Shown here one piece after another: positions 35,157 to 44,031 of a stretch of 44,106 nt of DNA. A program made the position numbers and the translations under genes. Under the pieces are notes generated by a model. The model had not been told where the DNA came from. It did not search any database and saw only the letters and a program-made list of their open reading frames with translations. This DNA comes from Enterobacteriaceae bacterium UBA2655 (GTDB taxonomy: Bacteria > Pseudomonadota > Gammaproteobacteria > Enterobacterales > Enterobacteriaceae). Numbering within the stretch: the first letter of the stretch is position 1; each line of letters begins with the position of its first letter. The DNA is taken from assembly GCA_002359495.1 (NCBI GenBank), contig DENB01000059.1, positions 1 to 44,106 on the forward strand. The letters run 5' to 3'.

Positions 35157-35411
35157 ATGAGCGCAGGGTTGATTTCTCTGGGCGCCGGTATCGTTATTGG
35201 TCTGCTCTACGCGCTGCTGAAGGTTCGCTCGCCCGCGCCACCGGCGATTGCGCTGGTCGGCCTGCTCGGAATGTTGATCGGCGAACAGCTCACCGTCGCG
35301 CTCCTGCACCAGCACGGCGCGCATACCACGCTTATCCGCCATGAAATTTTCTCCCAAACGCCTGCCGATACGCCGTCCGCGCCTGATCGCCGCTATACAC
35401 AGACGGGCTAA
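35157..35411 (+). CDS. XapX domain (DUF1427) small membrane protein, copy 1
   Basis: The 84-residue protein has two short hydrophobic segments around SPAPPAIALVGLLGMLIGEQ, the XapX domain signature. The function is unknown; genes of this type often accompany isochorismatase-fold hydrolases. CAGGAG precedes the ATG. It ends one base before the start of a paralogue. Confidence 0.85.
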   Translation: MSAGLISLGAGIVIGLLYALLKVRSPAPPAIALVGLLGMLIGEQLTVALLHQHGAHTTLIRHEIFSQTPADTPSAPDRRYTQTG

Positions 35412-35412
35412 A

Positions 35413-35667
35413 ATGCTGAAATCCTCGTTTATTTCTCTGATGGTCGGCTTGCTGGCGGGCATCATTTACGCGGCGATGAACCTGCATTCTCCCGCGCCGC
35501 CGGTTATCGCCCTGCTGGGGTTGTTCGGCATGCTGGTCGGCGAGCAGCTGATCCCATTATGTCGCAGGCTTCTTAACCGGCAGCCGGTGACCATGGCATG
35601 GTTTCGTCATGAATGCGTGCCGAAGATCAGCGGCACGCCCCCGCCAGAAGGTGATAAAAAACCTTAG
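35413..35667 (+). CDS. XapX domain (DUF1427) small membrane protein, copy 2
   Basis: The 84-residue paralogue of the preceding gene carries SPAPPVIALLGLFGMLVGEQ at the same place. I start at the ATG at 35413, one base after the upstream stop (TAAAATG), rather than at 35341 inside the first copy. The pair looks like a tandem duplication that has since diverged, perhaps forming a hetero-oligomer (inference). Confidence 0.82.
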   Translation: MLKSSFISLMVGLLAGIIYAAMNLHSPAPPVIALLGLFGMLVGEQLIPLCRRLLNRQPVTMAWFRHECVPKISGTPPPEGDKKP

Positions 35668-35708
35668 GCGCCTTCACGTTCGCGTGAGCTCAGACAGAGG
35701 AACACGGC

Positions 35709-36095
35709 ATGATGCTGTCACCGCGCATTGTCATCGTCGACGATGAACCTTCCGTCCGCAGCGGGTTAAGCAACCTGCTGCGTTCAGAGGGGTATGATAC
35801 CCACGTCTTTGAATCTGCCGAGGCGTTTCTCAGGGACGAGGCTGCGTTGGCTGACGCGTCACTGCTTATTCTCGACGTGAAGCTGAAAGGCATGGGCGGT
35901 TTCGATCTCTACAGGCAGGTGGCTCTGCACCCGGATCCGCCGCCGGTGATTTTTGTTTCCGGGCATGGCGACGAGAATATGCAGTGGTACGCCATCAACC
36001 TGGGCGCCGTCACGTTTCTGCGCAAGCCGATTAATATTGAAACCCTGCTGGAATATATTCGTCATGAACTCTCTTCCCGTGAGGGGAGTCGATGA
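35709..36095 (+). CDS. Stand-alone receiver domain, FixJ-like response regulator
   Basis: The 128-residue protein is a receiver only: acidic pocket in IVDDEP, phospho-acceptor Asp56 in LLILDVKLKG, Ser in FVSGHGD and Lys in FLRKPI. With no output domain it may act as a phosphate shuttle or sink, or by protein contact, for the large kinase encoded just downstream. Two ATGs stand in tandem after an AGAGGA ribosome site. Its stop overlaps a 23-codon ORF that ends at the kinase start. Confidence 0.88.
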   Translation: MMLSPRIVIVDDEPSVRSGLSNLLRSEGYDTHVFESAEAFLRDEAALADASLLILDVKLKGMGGFDLYRQVALHPDPPPVIFVSGHGDENMQWYAINLGAVTFLRKPINIETLLEYIRHELSSREGSR

Positions 36096-36163
36096 ATAAC
36101 CCCGCCGACGATCTCTGGCCATCCTTTCGTCGTGCGCCGAACCCGCGTAAGGAGAGCCGATGA
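36092..36163 (+). CDS. 23-residue bridging ORF between receiver and hybrid kinase
   Basis: An ORF of 23 codons (MNNPADDLWPSFRRAPNPRK...) starts in the ATGA that contains the receiver stop and ends in the ATGA that contains the kinase start. GAGGGGAG lies five bases upstream, so ribosomes could translate straight through. It may be only a coupling device for expression of the huge downstream gene. The peptide itself is unknown. Confidence 0.4.
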   Translation: MNNPADDLWPSFRRAPNPRKESR

Positions 36164-39100
36164 AGGATCGCTATGCCGCCGCAGCCGGGCAATCCGCTGA
36201 TGACCGCGCCTTCGTCTTAACTGACGATGTCGTGTATATGCCGCTGGCGCAGGAGGGCAGCATCGCCTGGCTGCAGTGCCGCCGCGCGGATTCCGGCGAT
36301 ACCTTTATCCTTGCGACGGCGGCCAGCGAAGAGGCCGCCTTTCAGGCCACGCAGCTGCTGAAAAACGAATATGCCTTACGCCTTAAGCTCCCGGAACGCT
36401 GGGCGATCAGGCCGATGGCGCACACCCTTTATCACGGGCAATACGCGCTGGTTTATCCCTTTTTTCCCTTCGATCCGTTGCATAACCTGACCGGGAGCGG
36501 CGCGGTCGTCGCGATTGACGACTTTATCGACAGGGCGGTTCGCCTTTGCGCTCCGCTGTGCAAAATGCATCGCCAGGGTATCGTTCACGGCGATATCAAA
36601 CCCGGCAACTTTTATATCAGCCATGACGGCGCCTGGCGTCTCGGCGGATTTGGCCTGGCGTCAGCCTCTTCCGGCGCGCTGTTGCAGGCGCGCCTGCCCG
36701 TCGCCGGCGGCACGCTGGCCTATATGTCGCCGGAGCATACGGCGCGCACCGGCCGAAACGTGGACAGGCTCAGCGATCTCTACAGTTTCGGCGTGGCGCT
36801 GTATGAACTGCTCACCGGCATGCTGCCCTTTGAGCCTGCTGAAGGTGGCCAGGCGGAATGGGCGCATCATCACATCGCGTCTGAGCCGCGCCCGCCCCAT
36901 TTTTTGCGCGCCGAGATTCCGGTAATGCTCTCCGCCATCATCCTGAAGCTGCTGGAAAAATCGCCGGAATGCCGTTACCAGACGGCGGAAGGGCTGGAGG
37001 CGGATTTCAGACGCTGTCAGGCGACCCTGACCGAAACGGGCGAGATTGCTTCTTTCCGTCCGGGCTTGCAGGATGGCGCTTTTCTGGTTCACCACACGGA
37101 TATCCTGTTTGGCAATCATCCGCAGGTAAAGGAGATTGTCGGCGCGTTCGATGAGGTGAACAAGCGCGGCCAGCATGCGCTGGTGGTGATAAGCGGCCCG
37201 CCCGGGATCGGCAAGTCTTCCCTGATCGCATCGGCGCTGAAAACGCTGCAACAAAAAGAGACGTTGCTAGCGGTCGGAAAAGCCGATCGGCATGCGCCCG
37301 TACTGCCGTATGCCGTTCTGGCTGGCGCTTTCCGTTCGCTTACTCTGCATCTGCTGGGCCTGCCTGCGGAAAATATGGCGGCGTGGAAAACGCGGCTCGG
37401 CCAGGCGCTGGGCGATTATGCCGCGCTGGCGGTTAACCTGGTGCCTGAGCTGGGCCTGCTGCTGGATCTCAAATCCTCCGATCCCGCGGATATGCACTCC
37501 GTTGACGCCAGGGTGCGCTTTAATCATATGGCGCGCTCGCTGGTTCAGGTGTTCGCCACCTCGGGCTGCCCTCTGGTCATGGTGTTCGATGATATTCACT
37601 GGATGGATCAGGCCAGCCTGCAGCTGATTGAGCATCTTGTCAGCCAGAGCGCCGATCTGCCTTTGCTGATGGTGGTCGCCCACCGCGATGAAGCGATTCT
37701 CCCGGACGGAAATTTCCTGACGCAGCTTGCGCAGATGCGCAGCGCGGCGAACCTGGCTATGGATGTTCGCCCCGCGCCGCTTTCAGTCAAAGCGTTATCG
37801 CGCTGGCTTGCCGGCATTTTACATTGTCGGCCGTCTGCGACATGCGAACTGGCGCAGGCGATTCATGAAAAAACGGGCGGCAATCCGCTGTTCACCTGGG
37901 AATTCTTCCGCAGGGCGATGGAAGATGAACTGATCGCCCGCCAGCGCCATACGGGAAAATGGCAGTACAATCTCAATGCGATCAGGGCGCGCCACTATAT
38001 GGAAAACGTCGCGGGGCTGGTGCTGCAACAGCTGGAGACCATGCCGAAGGAGACCCGCAGGCTGCTCGGCAGTCTGGCCTGTCTCGGCGCATCGGGCCAG
38101 CTTAGCCTGCTGAGCCAGATCCAGGGCGCCGCCGTCGGGAAAATTCGCGACCAGCTCTATCCGGCCGTGGTCGCGCAACTCATTACCCTGAACGCCGAAG
38201 AGTATGCTTTTACTCACGATCGCGTGCACGAAGCGGCATTCGCCCTGATTGAGCCAGCAGAAAAAAAACGTCTGCACATGACGGCGGCCGGTTTGCTTGC
38301 CGCCGATGCCCGTCAATCCGGGGGCAACGGCACGCTGTTCCGTACCATTTATCATGTCGCCGCAGTGTCCGAATCATTGCTGAGCGCAAAAGAGCGCGAC
38401 GAATATCGCGCGCTCAGCCTGCTCGCCGCGCAACAGGCAAAGCTGACCGGCGACTATCTCTCCGCGCTGCGCTATCTGAAAACCGCCCGGACCTTGAGCG
38501 CCGGGACAGATTCTGACCAGGCGTTTATCCTGGATATGGAAGAGGCGGAGTGCGAATTTCTGCGCGACAACCTGCCTGACGCGCTCAGACTTTGCAGCGA
38601 GCTGATGAGCGCGCCCGTCGGCCTGACGGAAAAAGCCGCCGCCGCCACGCTGATGGCGGAAATCCACATGCGCCAGTCGCATAACCGGCTGGCGCTGGAG
38701 ACGGTGCTCGCCTGGCTGGCGGTGTTCGGCGTTCATTACGATCGCGACCCGGATGAGGCGATATGCGATATCGCGAATATTGCGCTGCAGACGCGCATGA
38801 ATGACGAGCCGGAGGCGGCGCTGGAGGCTTTGCCGCTGCTGGCGGATCGTGAAACGGAATCGATCATGAATCTGATGGCCAGCGCCATCTACTCCTCCTC
38901 TTACGACTGCCCGCGCCTGCACTTTTTGCTGGTGTGCAGAATGCTGCATATGACGCTGGATCACGGGCTTACCGGCGCGTCCACCTTTGCGCTCTCCTGG
39001 TATAGCGTATTGATTTGCGACCGTTATCAGGAATATCAGCTGGGTCTTCGCTGCGGATCGCTGGCGCGCGAACTGGCCGAACGCCATGACTTTACCAGCT

Positions 39101-41739
39101 TCAAAGCTATTACCCTGCTGCCGCTTGATCAGGTCGGCATCTGGACCCGGCCGCTCTCATTCGCTGTCGACAGCGCGAAAGCCAGCTTTACCACCGCCGT
39201 TACCCACGGCGACAGGACGATCGCCTGTCTCGCCTTACGGCATCAGGTGATGAATTACCTGACTCGGGGCGATCACCTTGACGCCGTGTTAACCACCATT
39301 GAGCGCGGGCTGGCGTTTGTACGCAAAGCCTGGTACCCGGACGTGGAGAATGTCCTGCTGATGCAGCGGCTGTTCGTAATGCATCTGCGTAACGGCTCCG
39401 GTGAAGGCTTTACGGCAGTCGATCTGTTTCCGCCCGCCTTGCTCGGCAGCGAACCCGGCCTGACCTCAGGGCCTAAAGCGATGGTGCAGTTCTGGTCGCG
39501 GATCTATCAGGGCATGGCGCATTTCTTCGCCGGCGAATATCCCTGCGCGCGGTATTTCTTTGAAGAGGCCGCCCGGCTTATCAGCGCCGTTCCCGGCTAT
39601 ATCTATATGCTCGATCTGCATTTTTACGGCGCGCTCTCGTTGACCATTCCTTTGCAGCCGGATGAGTTGACCGCGGATATCCGGCAAGCCGTTCAGCGCC
39701 ATCTCGACAAGCTCGCCGGCTGGGCCAGAGACAATCCGGGTACCTTTAAAGACAAGGAAATGCTGGTCAAGGCTGAAATAGCGCGTCTCGAAGGCGATCA
39801 TGGCGCGGCGATCCGCTATTACGAAAGCGCGATGAACCTCTCCCGGGAAGCCGGTTTTGAGCATATCAACGCGTTGGCGCATGAGCTTGCCGGCCATTTC
39901 GCCCAGTCCAGCGGCCTGAAGGTGGCGGCCGACGCCTACTTTAAAGGGGCGATGCTGAGCTGGGAACGCTGGGGCGCTCAGGCCAAAGTGCGCCAGCTTG
40001 AACAACAGCATCCGTACCTGATCCCGCAGGTAAAAAACACCCCTTACGACACTGTCACTTTTGCACAGAACGAAGTGATCCGCGACCTGCAAAGCGTGGT
40101 GAAAGCGGTGCGAGCGCTGACCGAAGAGATCAATCTCGATCGCCTTATCCATATCCTGATGACGATGCTGCTGGAGCGGGCAGGAGCGCAGCGCGGCGCG
40201 CTTATTCGCCTTTCAGAAAATAAAATTCCCGAAATACAGGCCAAAGCGGAAACCACCGCCGATGGCGTCAGGGTGAAATTACTCAGGGAGTCGCCGACCG
40301 CAAACGACCTGCCGCTTTCGGTGCTGTCGGCGGTTATCCGTACCGGGCAGGAGATCCGCACCGGCAGGCCGGAAGTCTTTAGTCCTTTCCGCCAGGATCC
40401 TTACCTTGTCGCTTCCGGCGCCGCGGTGCTTTGCGTGCCGATGTTCAAGCAGGCCACGATGGTCGGCATTCTCTACCTTGAGAACAGGCTGATGCCCGAC
40501 GTTTTCACCGCCGAGCAGTCGAGGGTGATCCGCATTCTGGCGGCTCAGGCGGCCGTTTCGCTGGAAAGGGCGCGGCTTTATGCGGAACTGCTGGAAGAGA
40601 ACATCCAACGACGTCGAGTGGAAAAAGAGCTGCGCTCCAGCCAGACCTCTCTGATGATGGGCGAGAAGATCAGCCATACGGGAAGCTGGCGCTGGGAACT
40701 GGCGCATGACCTGATGTATATCTCGGAAGAATATGCGCGCATCCTCGGCCTGCCTGAAAACCAGAAAACCCTTTCGATGGCTAACTTTTTGACCCAGGTG
40801 CACCCGGAAGATTTCCCGCGCATCAGCAAACTCGTCACGGAAAGCGTTCATAAACAGGTATCGATGCGCGCGACTTTTCGCATCATACGGCCGGACGGCG
40901 AAAGCCGGTATATTTTCGGTATTGGGGATCCGCTGGAAGGGGGACGCGAACTGCACGAATATTTCGGCATTATCACCGATATCACCAGCCAGCGGCAGGC
41001 CGAGAACGCGGTTCGGGTGGCGCAGGCGGATCTGGCGCGTGTATCCCGCGCCACGACGGTGGGGCAGCTTACCGCCTCGATTGCGCATGAAATCAATCAG
41101 CCTTTAATGTCGATCGTGGCCAATGCCGGCGCCAGCCTGCGCTGGCTGAATCGCGAACCGGCGCAGCTGGAAAATGCCCGCGCGGGTCTGGATGAGATTA
41201 TTACCGAGGGCGAACGCGCCGGTAATATTATTCGCGGCCTGCAGGCGTTGACGCGAAATCAACTACCAAGCTACGCTCGTGAGGATCTACACCAGATCGC
41301 CCGGCATATTATGAGCCTTTCCCGCAGCGAACTTGAGCGCCGCAGGGTCAACGTGGAATACCATTTAGCGGCGACCGATCACCACATTTTCAGCGACAGC
41401 GTTCAGATTCAGCAGGTATTGCTGAACCTAGTGATTAATGCGATTGACGCCATGGCTGAGACGGATAACCGCCCGCGCGTGCTGACACTGACGTCCGGCA
41501 ATCCACAGCCGGGCATCGTCTGTTTTGAAATCGCTGATACCGGAACAGGGCTCGATCCGGAGATTATTAATCGCGTATTCGACTCGTTTTACACCACCAA
41601 AGAGCAGGGCATGGGTATGGGGCTGACGATCAGTTACGGCATCATTCAACAGCATCGCGGAAAACTGACGGCAACGTCCCGCATGCCTTATGGCAGCGTT
41701 TTTTCTTTTACTATGCCGACTGATAATCAGAACAACTGA
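36160..41739 (+). CDS. Kinase-like/STAND ATPase/GAF-PAS sensor histidine kinase
   Basis: A single 1859-residue signalling protein. Residues about 20-285 are Ser/Thr kinase-like, with HGDIKPGN at 143-150, but GGFG at 162-165 where DFG is expected and ILATA where the beta-3 lysine should be. About 320-640 is a STAND/AAA-type ATPase: Walker A GPPGIGKS at 346-353, Walker B MVFDDIHW at 474-481. About 690-1290 is helical, TPR-like. GAF follows at about 1324-1480 and PAS at about 1508-1610. The histidine kinase has His1643 (SIAHEINQPL), NLVINAIDA near 1756 and GMGMGLTIS near 1818. No membrane segment is seen, so it is cytosolic. Likely partners are the receiver at 35709 and the LuxR-type regulator at 41774. 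AAGGAG precedes the ATG. Confidence 0.9.
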   Translation: MKDRYAAAAGQSADDRAFVLTDDVVYMPLAQEGSIAWLQCRRADSGDTFILATAASEEAAFQATQLLKNEYALRLKLPERWAIRPMAHTLYHGQYALVYPFFPFDPLHNLTGSGAVVAIDDFIDRAVRLCAPLCKMHRQGIVHGDIKPGNFYISHDGAWRLGGFGLASASSGALLQARLPVAGGTLAYMSPEHTARTGRNVDRLSDLYSFGVALYELLTGMLPFEPAEGGQAEWAHHHIASEPRPPHFLRAEIPVMLSAIILKLLEKSPECRYQTAEGLEADFRRCQATLTETGEIASFRPGLQDGAFLVHHTDILFGNHPQVKEIVGAFDEVNKRGQHALVVISGPPGIGKSSLIASALKTLQQKETLLAVGKADRHAPVLPYAVLAGAFRSLTLHLLGLPAENMAAWKTRLGQALGDYAALAVNLVPELGLLLDLKSSDPADMHSVDARVRFNHMARSLVQVFATSGCPLVMVFDDIHWMDQASLQLIEHLVSQSADLPLLMVVAHRDEAILPDGNFLTQLAQMRSAANLAMDVRPAPLSVKALSRWLAGILHCRPSATCELAQAIHEKTGGNPLFTWEFFRRAMEDELIARQRHTGKWQYNLNAIRARHYMENVAGLVLQQLETMPKETRRLLGSLACLGASGQLSLLSQIQGAAVGKIRDQLYPAVVAQLITLNAEEYAFTHDRVHEAAFALIEPAEKKRLHMTAAGLLAADARQSGGNGTLFRTIYHVAAVSESLLSAKERDEYRALSLLAAQQAKLTGDYLSALRYLKTARTLSAGTDSDQAFILDMEEAECEFLRDNLPDALRLCSELMSAPVGLTEKAAAATLMAEIHMRQSHNRLALETVLAWLAVFGVHYDRDPDEAICDIANIALQTRMNDEPEAALEALPLLADRETESIMNLMASAIYSSSYDCPRLHFLLVCRMLHMTLDHGLTGASTFALSWYSVLICDRYQEYQLGLRCGSLARELAERHDFTSFKAITLLPLDQVGIWTRPLSFAVDSAKASFTTAVTHGDRTIACLALRHQVMNYLTRGDHLDAVLTTIERGLAFVRKAWYPDVENVLLMQRLFVMHLRNGSGEGFTAVDLFPPALLGSEPGLTSGPKAMVQFWSRIYQGMAHFFAGEYPCARYFFEEAARLISAVPGYIYMLDLHFYGALSLTIPLQPDELTADIRQAVQRHLDKLAGWARDNPGTFKDKEMLVKAEIARLEGDHGAAIRYYESAMNLSREAGFEHINALAHELAGHFAQSSGLKVAADAYFKGAMLSWERWGAQAKVRQLEQQHPYLIPQVKNTPYDTVTFAQNEVIRDLQSVVKAVRALTEEINLDRLIHILMTMLLERAGAQRGALIRLSENKIPEIQAKAETTADGVRVKLLRESPTANDLPLSVLSAVIRTGQEIRTGRPEVFSPFRQDPYLVASGAAVLCVPMFKQATMVGILYLENRLMPDVFTAEQSRVIRILAAQAAVSLERARLYAELLEENIQRRRVEKELRSSQTSLMMGEKISHTGSWRWELAHDLMYISEEYARILGLPENQKTLSMANFLTQVHPEDFPRISKLVTESVHKQVSMRATFRIIRPDGESRYIFGIGDPLEGGRELHEYFGIITDITSQRQAENAVRVAQADLARVSRATTVGQLTASIAHEINQPLMSIVANAGASLRWLNREPAQLENARAGLDEIITEGERAGNIIRGLQALTRNQLPSYAREDLHQIARHIMSLSRSELERRRVNVEYHLAATDHHIFSDSVQIQQVLLNLVINAIDAMAETDNRPRVLTLTSGNPQPGIVCFEIADTGTGLDPEIINRVFDSFYTTKEQGMGMGLTISYGIIQQHRGKLTATSRMPYGSVFSFTMPTDNQNN

Positions 41740-41773
41740 CCTGTGCTGAGGCTGAAAAGCTACGGCAGAAGCG

Positions 41774-42394
41774 TTAACGGGACTGCGTTTTGTTGATGTT
41801 AAGCCGATCGGCGACCCTGACTAAATCGGTCAGGGAGCGGACCTGCATCTTCTCCATCATGCGACGCTTGTGTACTTTGGCGGTAATTTCGCTGACGCCC
41901 AGCGCGGTCGCGATCTGTTTATTCAGCAGTCCGCCGATCGCCAGCGTCAGGACTTCCTGTTCCCGCGGCGTCAGGGCCTGATGGCGTTCCGTCAGCGCCT
42001 GGGTCTCCCGGGATTCGCTAAAGTTATCTTCCGCCAGCTGCAGGGCATTCGCGACCGCCTGAAGCAGATCGTCAGGCGCGGCGGGCTTGGTCAGAAATTC
42101 ATAGGCGCCAGCTCTCATGGCCCTGACCGACAGGGGAATGGTGCCAAAGCCAGTCAGAAAAATAATGGGAAGCGAACGCCCCTGCCGGGCCAGCGCTTCC
42201 GTGACGTCGAAGCCGTCGGCATCGGGCATATTCATATCCAGAATAATACAGCCGGGAACATCGCTGAAGACGTGCGAAAGGAAAGTCTGAGCGGAAGAAA
42301 AATCCATGACCTGGTAATCTTCTGCTTTAAGCAGCCTGGCAAGGGAGTGCCTGACTGAATCATCTTCATCAACAATATATACAATGCGTGTCAT
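41774..42394 (-). CDS. FixJ/NarL-type response regulator with LuxR HTH
   Basis: The 206-residue regulator has a receiver domain with phospho-acceptor Asp53 (CIILDMNMPDADG), Thr in FLTGFG and Lys in FLTKP, then a LuxR-type helix-turn-helix (LTPREQEVLTLAIGG, then NKQIATALGVSEITAKVHKR). It converges on the hybrid kinase gene with 34 bases between stops and is the most likely DNA-binding output for His1643, probably acting on the island promoters (inference). Confidence 0.9.
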   Translation of the reverse strand: MTRIVYIVDEDDSVRHSLARLLKAEDYQVMDFSSAQTFLSHVFSDVPGCIILDMNMPDADGFDVTEALARQGRSLPIIFLTGFGTIPLSVRAMRAGAYEFLTKPAAPDDLLQAVANALQLAEDNFSESRETQALTERHQALTPREQEVLTLAIGGLLNKQIATALGVSEITAKVHKRRMMEKMQVRSLTDLVRVADRLNINKTQSR

Positions 42395-42521
42395 AATCAG
42401 CCTCTGCTCATTTTTATCTATTCGTCTATGCGCCGTTTTACGCCGGCACGGAATGGATGCAAAAAGCCTGCTTTTTCCCTTGGGTATTGTTGGAAGCGTC
42501 GTCCAGATAATCCGAATATAT

Positions 42522-42540
42522 CACAATAATTCTCATTATC
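42522..42540 (-). promoter_or_regulatory. Fur-box-like site without an obvious iron gene
   Basis: On the minus strand GATAATGAGAATTATTGTG matches 15 of 19 positions of the Fur consensus. On the plus side, 60 bases on, AAAGGA precedes an ATG at 42600, but the frame stops after seven codons (42600-42623). It looks like the regulatory head of a lost iron-uptake gene. The luxR-type gene starts 128 bases away on the minus strand and could also be affected. Confidence 0.6.
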
Positions 42541-42623
42541 ATCCGCTAATATTCGGCGGGCGCAAATTTAATAACCAATTGAGTAAAAAGGATTAATTAA
42601 TGCGCACTTTGCGTAAGGTCTGA

Positions 42624-42924
42624 GAATGTACGGCGCTAAAAACCAGCGTCTTACTCTGAAAATGCCCGGATCTTAGGGCAAGCCTGGCGATATTCTGAAT
42701 TTGCGGATAAAGGAGTAGTTGCCTCCCGGAATACAAATAAGCCTTAACCAAATAACCGAAGAATAAAATAAGCCGAAAGGCTGCGGCATAAAAACGGATG
42801 CTCCACTCGCCTGTAGCGATTATCTATGCCAGCAAAAAGTTGAGGATAATCTTTCGTTTTAACAGATATTTTCGCCAGCTCAATTAACTAGCCTGTAACG
42901 GTAATGGATGGAAAAAAACGTTAC
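42624..42924. other. Gene-free stretch
   Basis: AT-rich sequence with many stops in all frames. I see no gene, RNA or repeat structure that I can name. It separates the Fur-box remnant from the SDR remnant. Confidence 0.5.
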
Positions 42925-43039
42925 GGCCTGGACGAGCCGGACAGCCGCAGGATATCGTCGACGTTGCGACGTTTCCGGTGTCAGTGATGCCCGCTGGCTG
43001 ACCGGCGAACCTCTGTTTACATCAGGCGGAATGCGTTAG
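42925..43039 (+). pseudogene. C-terminal remnant of an SDR gene
   Basis: Frame one reads GRAGQPQDIVDVATFPVS; after a one-base shift near 42980 another frame reads DARWLTGEPLFTSGGMR and a stop at 43037-43039. Together they are the standard C-terminus of a classical SDR (GxxxxPxDIA...VAFLVSDxARWxTGxxxxxxGG). Only about 37 residues remain, with one frameshift. It lies just outside the Tn3 terminal repeat. Confidence 0.75.
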
Positions 43040-43960
43040 TCAACGCAGGCTGACAGGCATAAAAGAGGTCAGTTTGGATATCTGTACGTTAAGGCTGTTT
43101 TTTGATCTTTCGACTTTAGCTGGTCTCAGGCGACGAAACTTACCGGAAGCCGGTACCCGGTTGCTTTTCCAGATATAACCGCCTGTCAGATTGATGTGCT
43201 CCCAGCCTAACGGGGATAAACGCGACAGAAGTTGTTCGTTGATCTTCAGTCCTTTACGCTTGAGGGCATCGACCGCTCTTTCCATATACAGGGTATGCCA
43301 CAGAGAGTTCGCCGCCGTCAGCAGCGTCAGCCCACTGGCGCGATAGCTCTGCTTTTCCAGTTTCCGGTCCCTGATTTCTCCCAGCCGGTGCATAAATACC
43401 GCCCGCGCCAGGGCGTTACGGGCTTCACCTTTATTCAGTCCCGCCTGTATCCGCCGATGCAGTACAGGATCGCGGAACCAGTCGAATATAAACAGGGTTC
43501 ACCCAATGCGACCAATTTTTCGCAGTGCTTTGGCCAGCCCGTTCTGTTTAGGGTAGCTGGCAAGCTTTTTCAGCATCAGGGATGCCGTTACGTTTCCCTG
43601 CTTTATCGAGGCCGCCAGGCATAGTACTTCACGCCGGTGAATTTCGCTCCATGGATCTCTAACGGAATCATGGTCTTCAGACAGAGCCTGGCCGACATCG
43701 TTGCATTGCCTCGTTTGGACTGGATCAGCTTTCTAGTTTGCTGAAGGCGCTCAGCCTGTGTTCTTTTGGCTTGCTGAAAAGGCTATTTAGTATTCGCTCA
43801 TGCAGCTCAATTACTTCGTCTGTCAGTGTGGCCCGGGCTTATTCCGGTCCGCACAGCAGGATCGCATGACGCCCGGCTGCTGAAAATCGGGTCAAATCCC
43901 GGCTATTTATCCTTCGGCCTTCCCACGCCAGTTTTAGCAACCGGTTCTGGTGCCAGAGGC
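43040..43960 (-). pseudogene. tnpA: Decayed Tn3-family transposase (TnpA) C-terminal part
   Basis: The minus strand encodes successive pieces of Tn3 Tnp[73 protein letters not shown] and [17 protein letters not shown]. They are split by a stop near 43838, frameshifts near 43766 and 43700, and a TGA at 43499-43501. The N-terminal two thirds are missing and replaced by the PAAR gene side. The native stop would have been a TAA inside the terminal repeat; a 9-base loss there removes it and the frame reads on to 43040. Transposition activity is lost. Confidence 0.88.
43065..43093 (+). repeat. Tn3 terminal inverted repeat, shortened copy
   Basis: GAGGTCAGTTTGGATATC then TGTACGTTAAG matches the 38-bp repeat at 728-765 in inverted orientation, with the inner nine bases (AAAAATTAT) missing and GAGG in place of GGGG at the tip. 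The outer tip is at 43065 and the element extends to the right. No matching 5-bp target duplication is visible beside the two tips (TAAAA against AAAGG). Confidence 0.75.
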
Positions 43961-44031
43961 CGAAGATTCTGGTTAAGTCAGGATTAAGGTATGATGCGCT
44001 GATTTTATAACCATTTAGTTCATGAGGGATT

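Noticed and set aside
41740..41773. Shared terminator between the convergent kinase and regulator genes
   Set aside because: No stable stem followed by a T tract is visible in the 34 bases.
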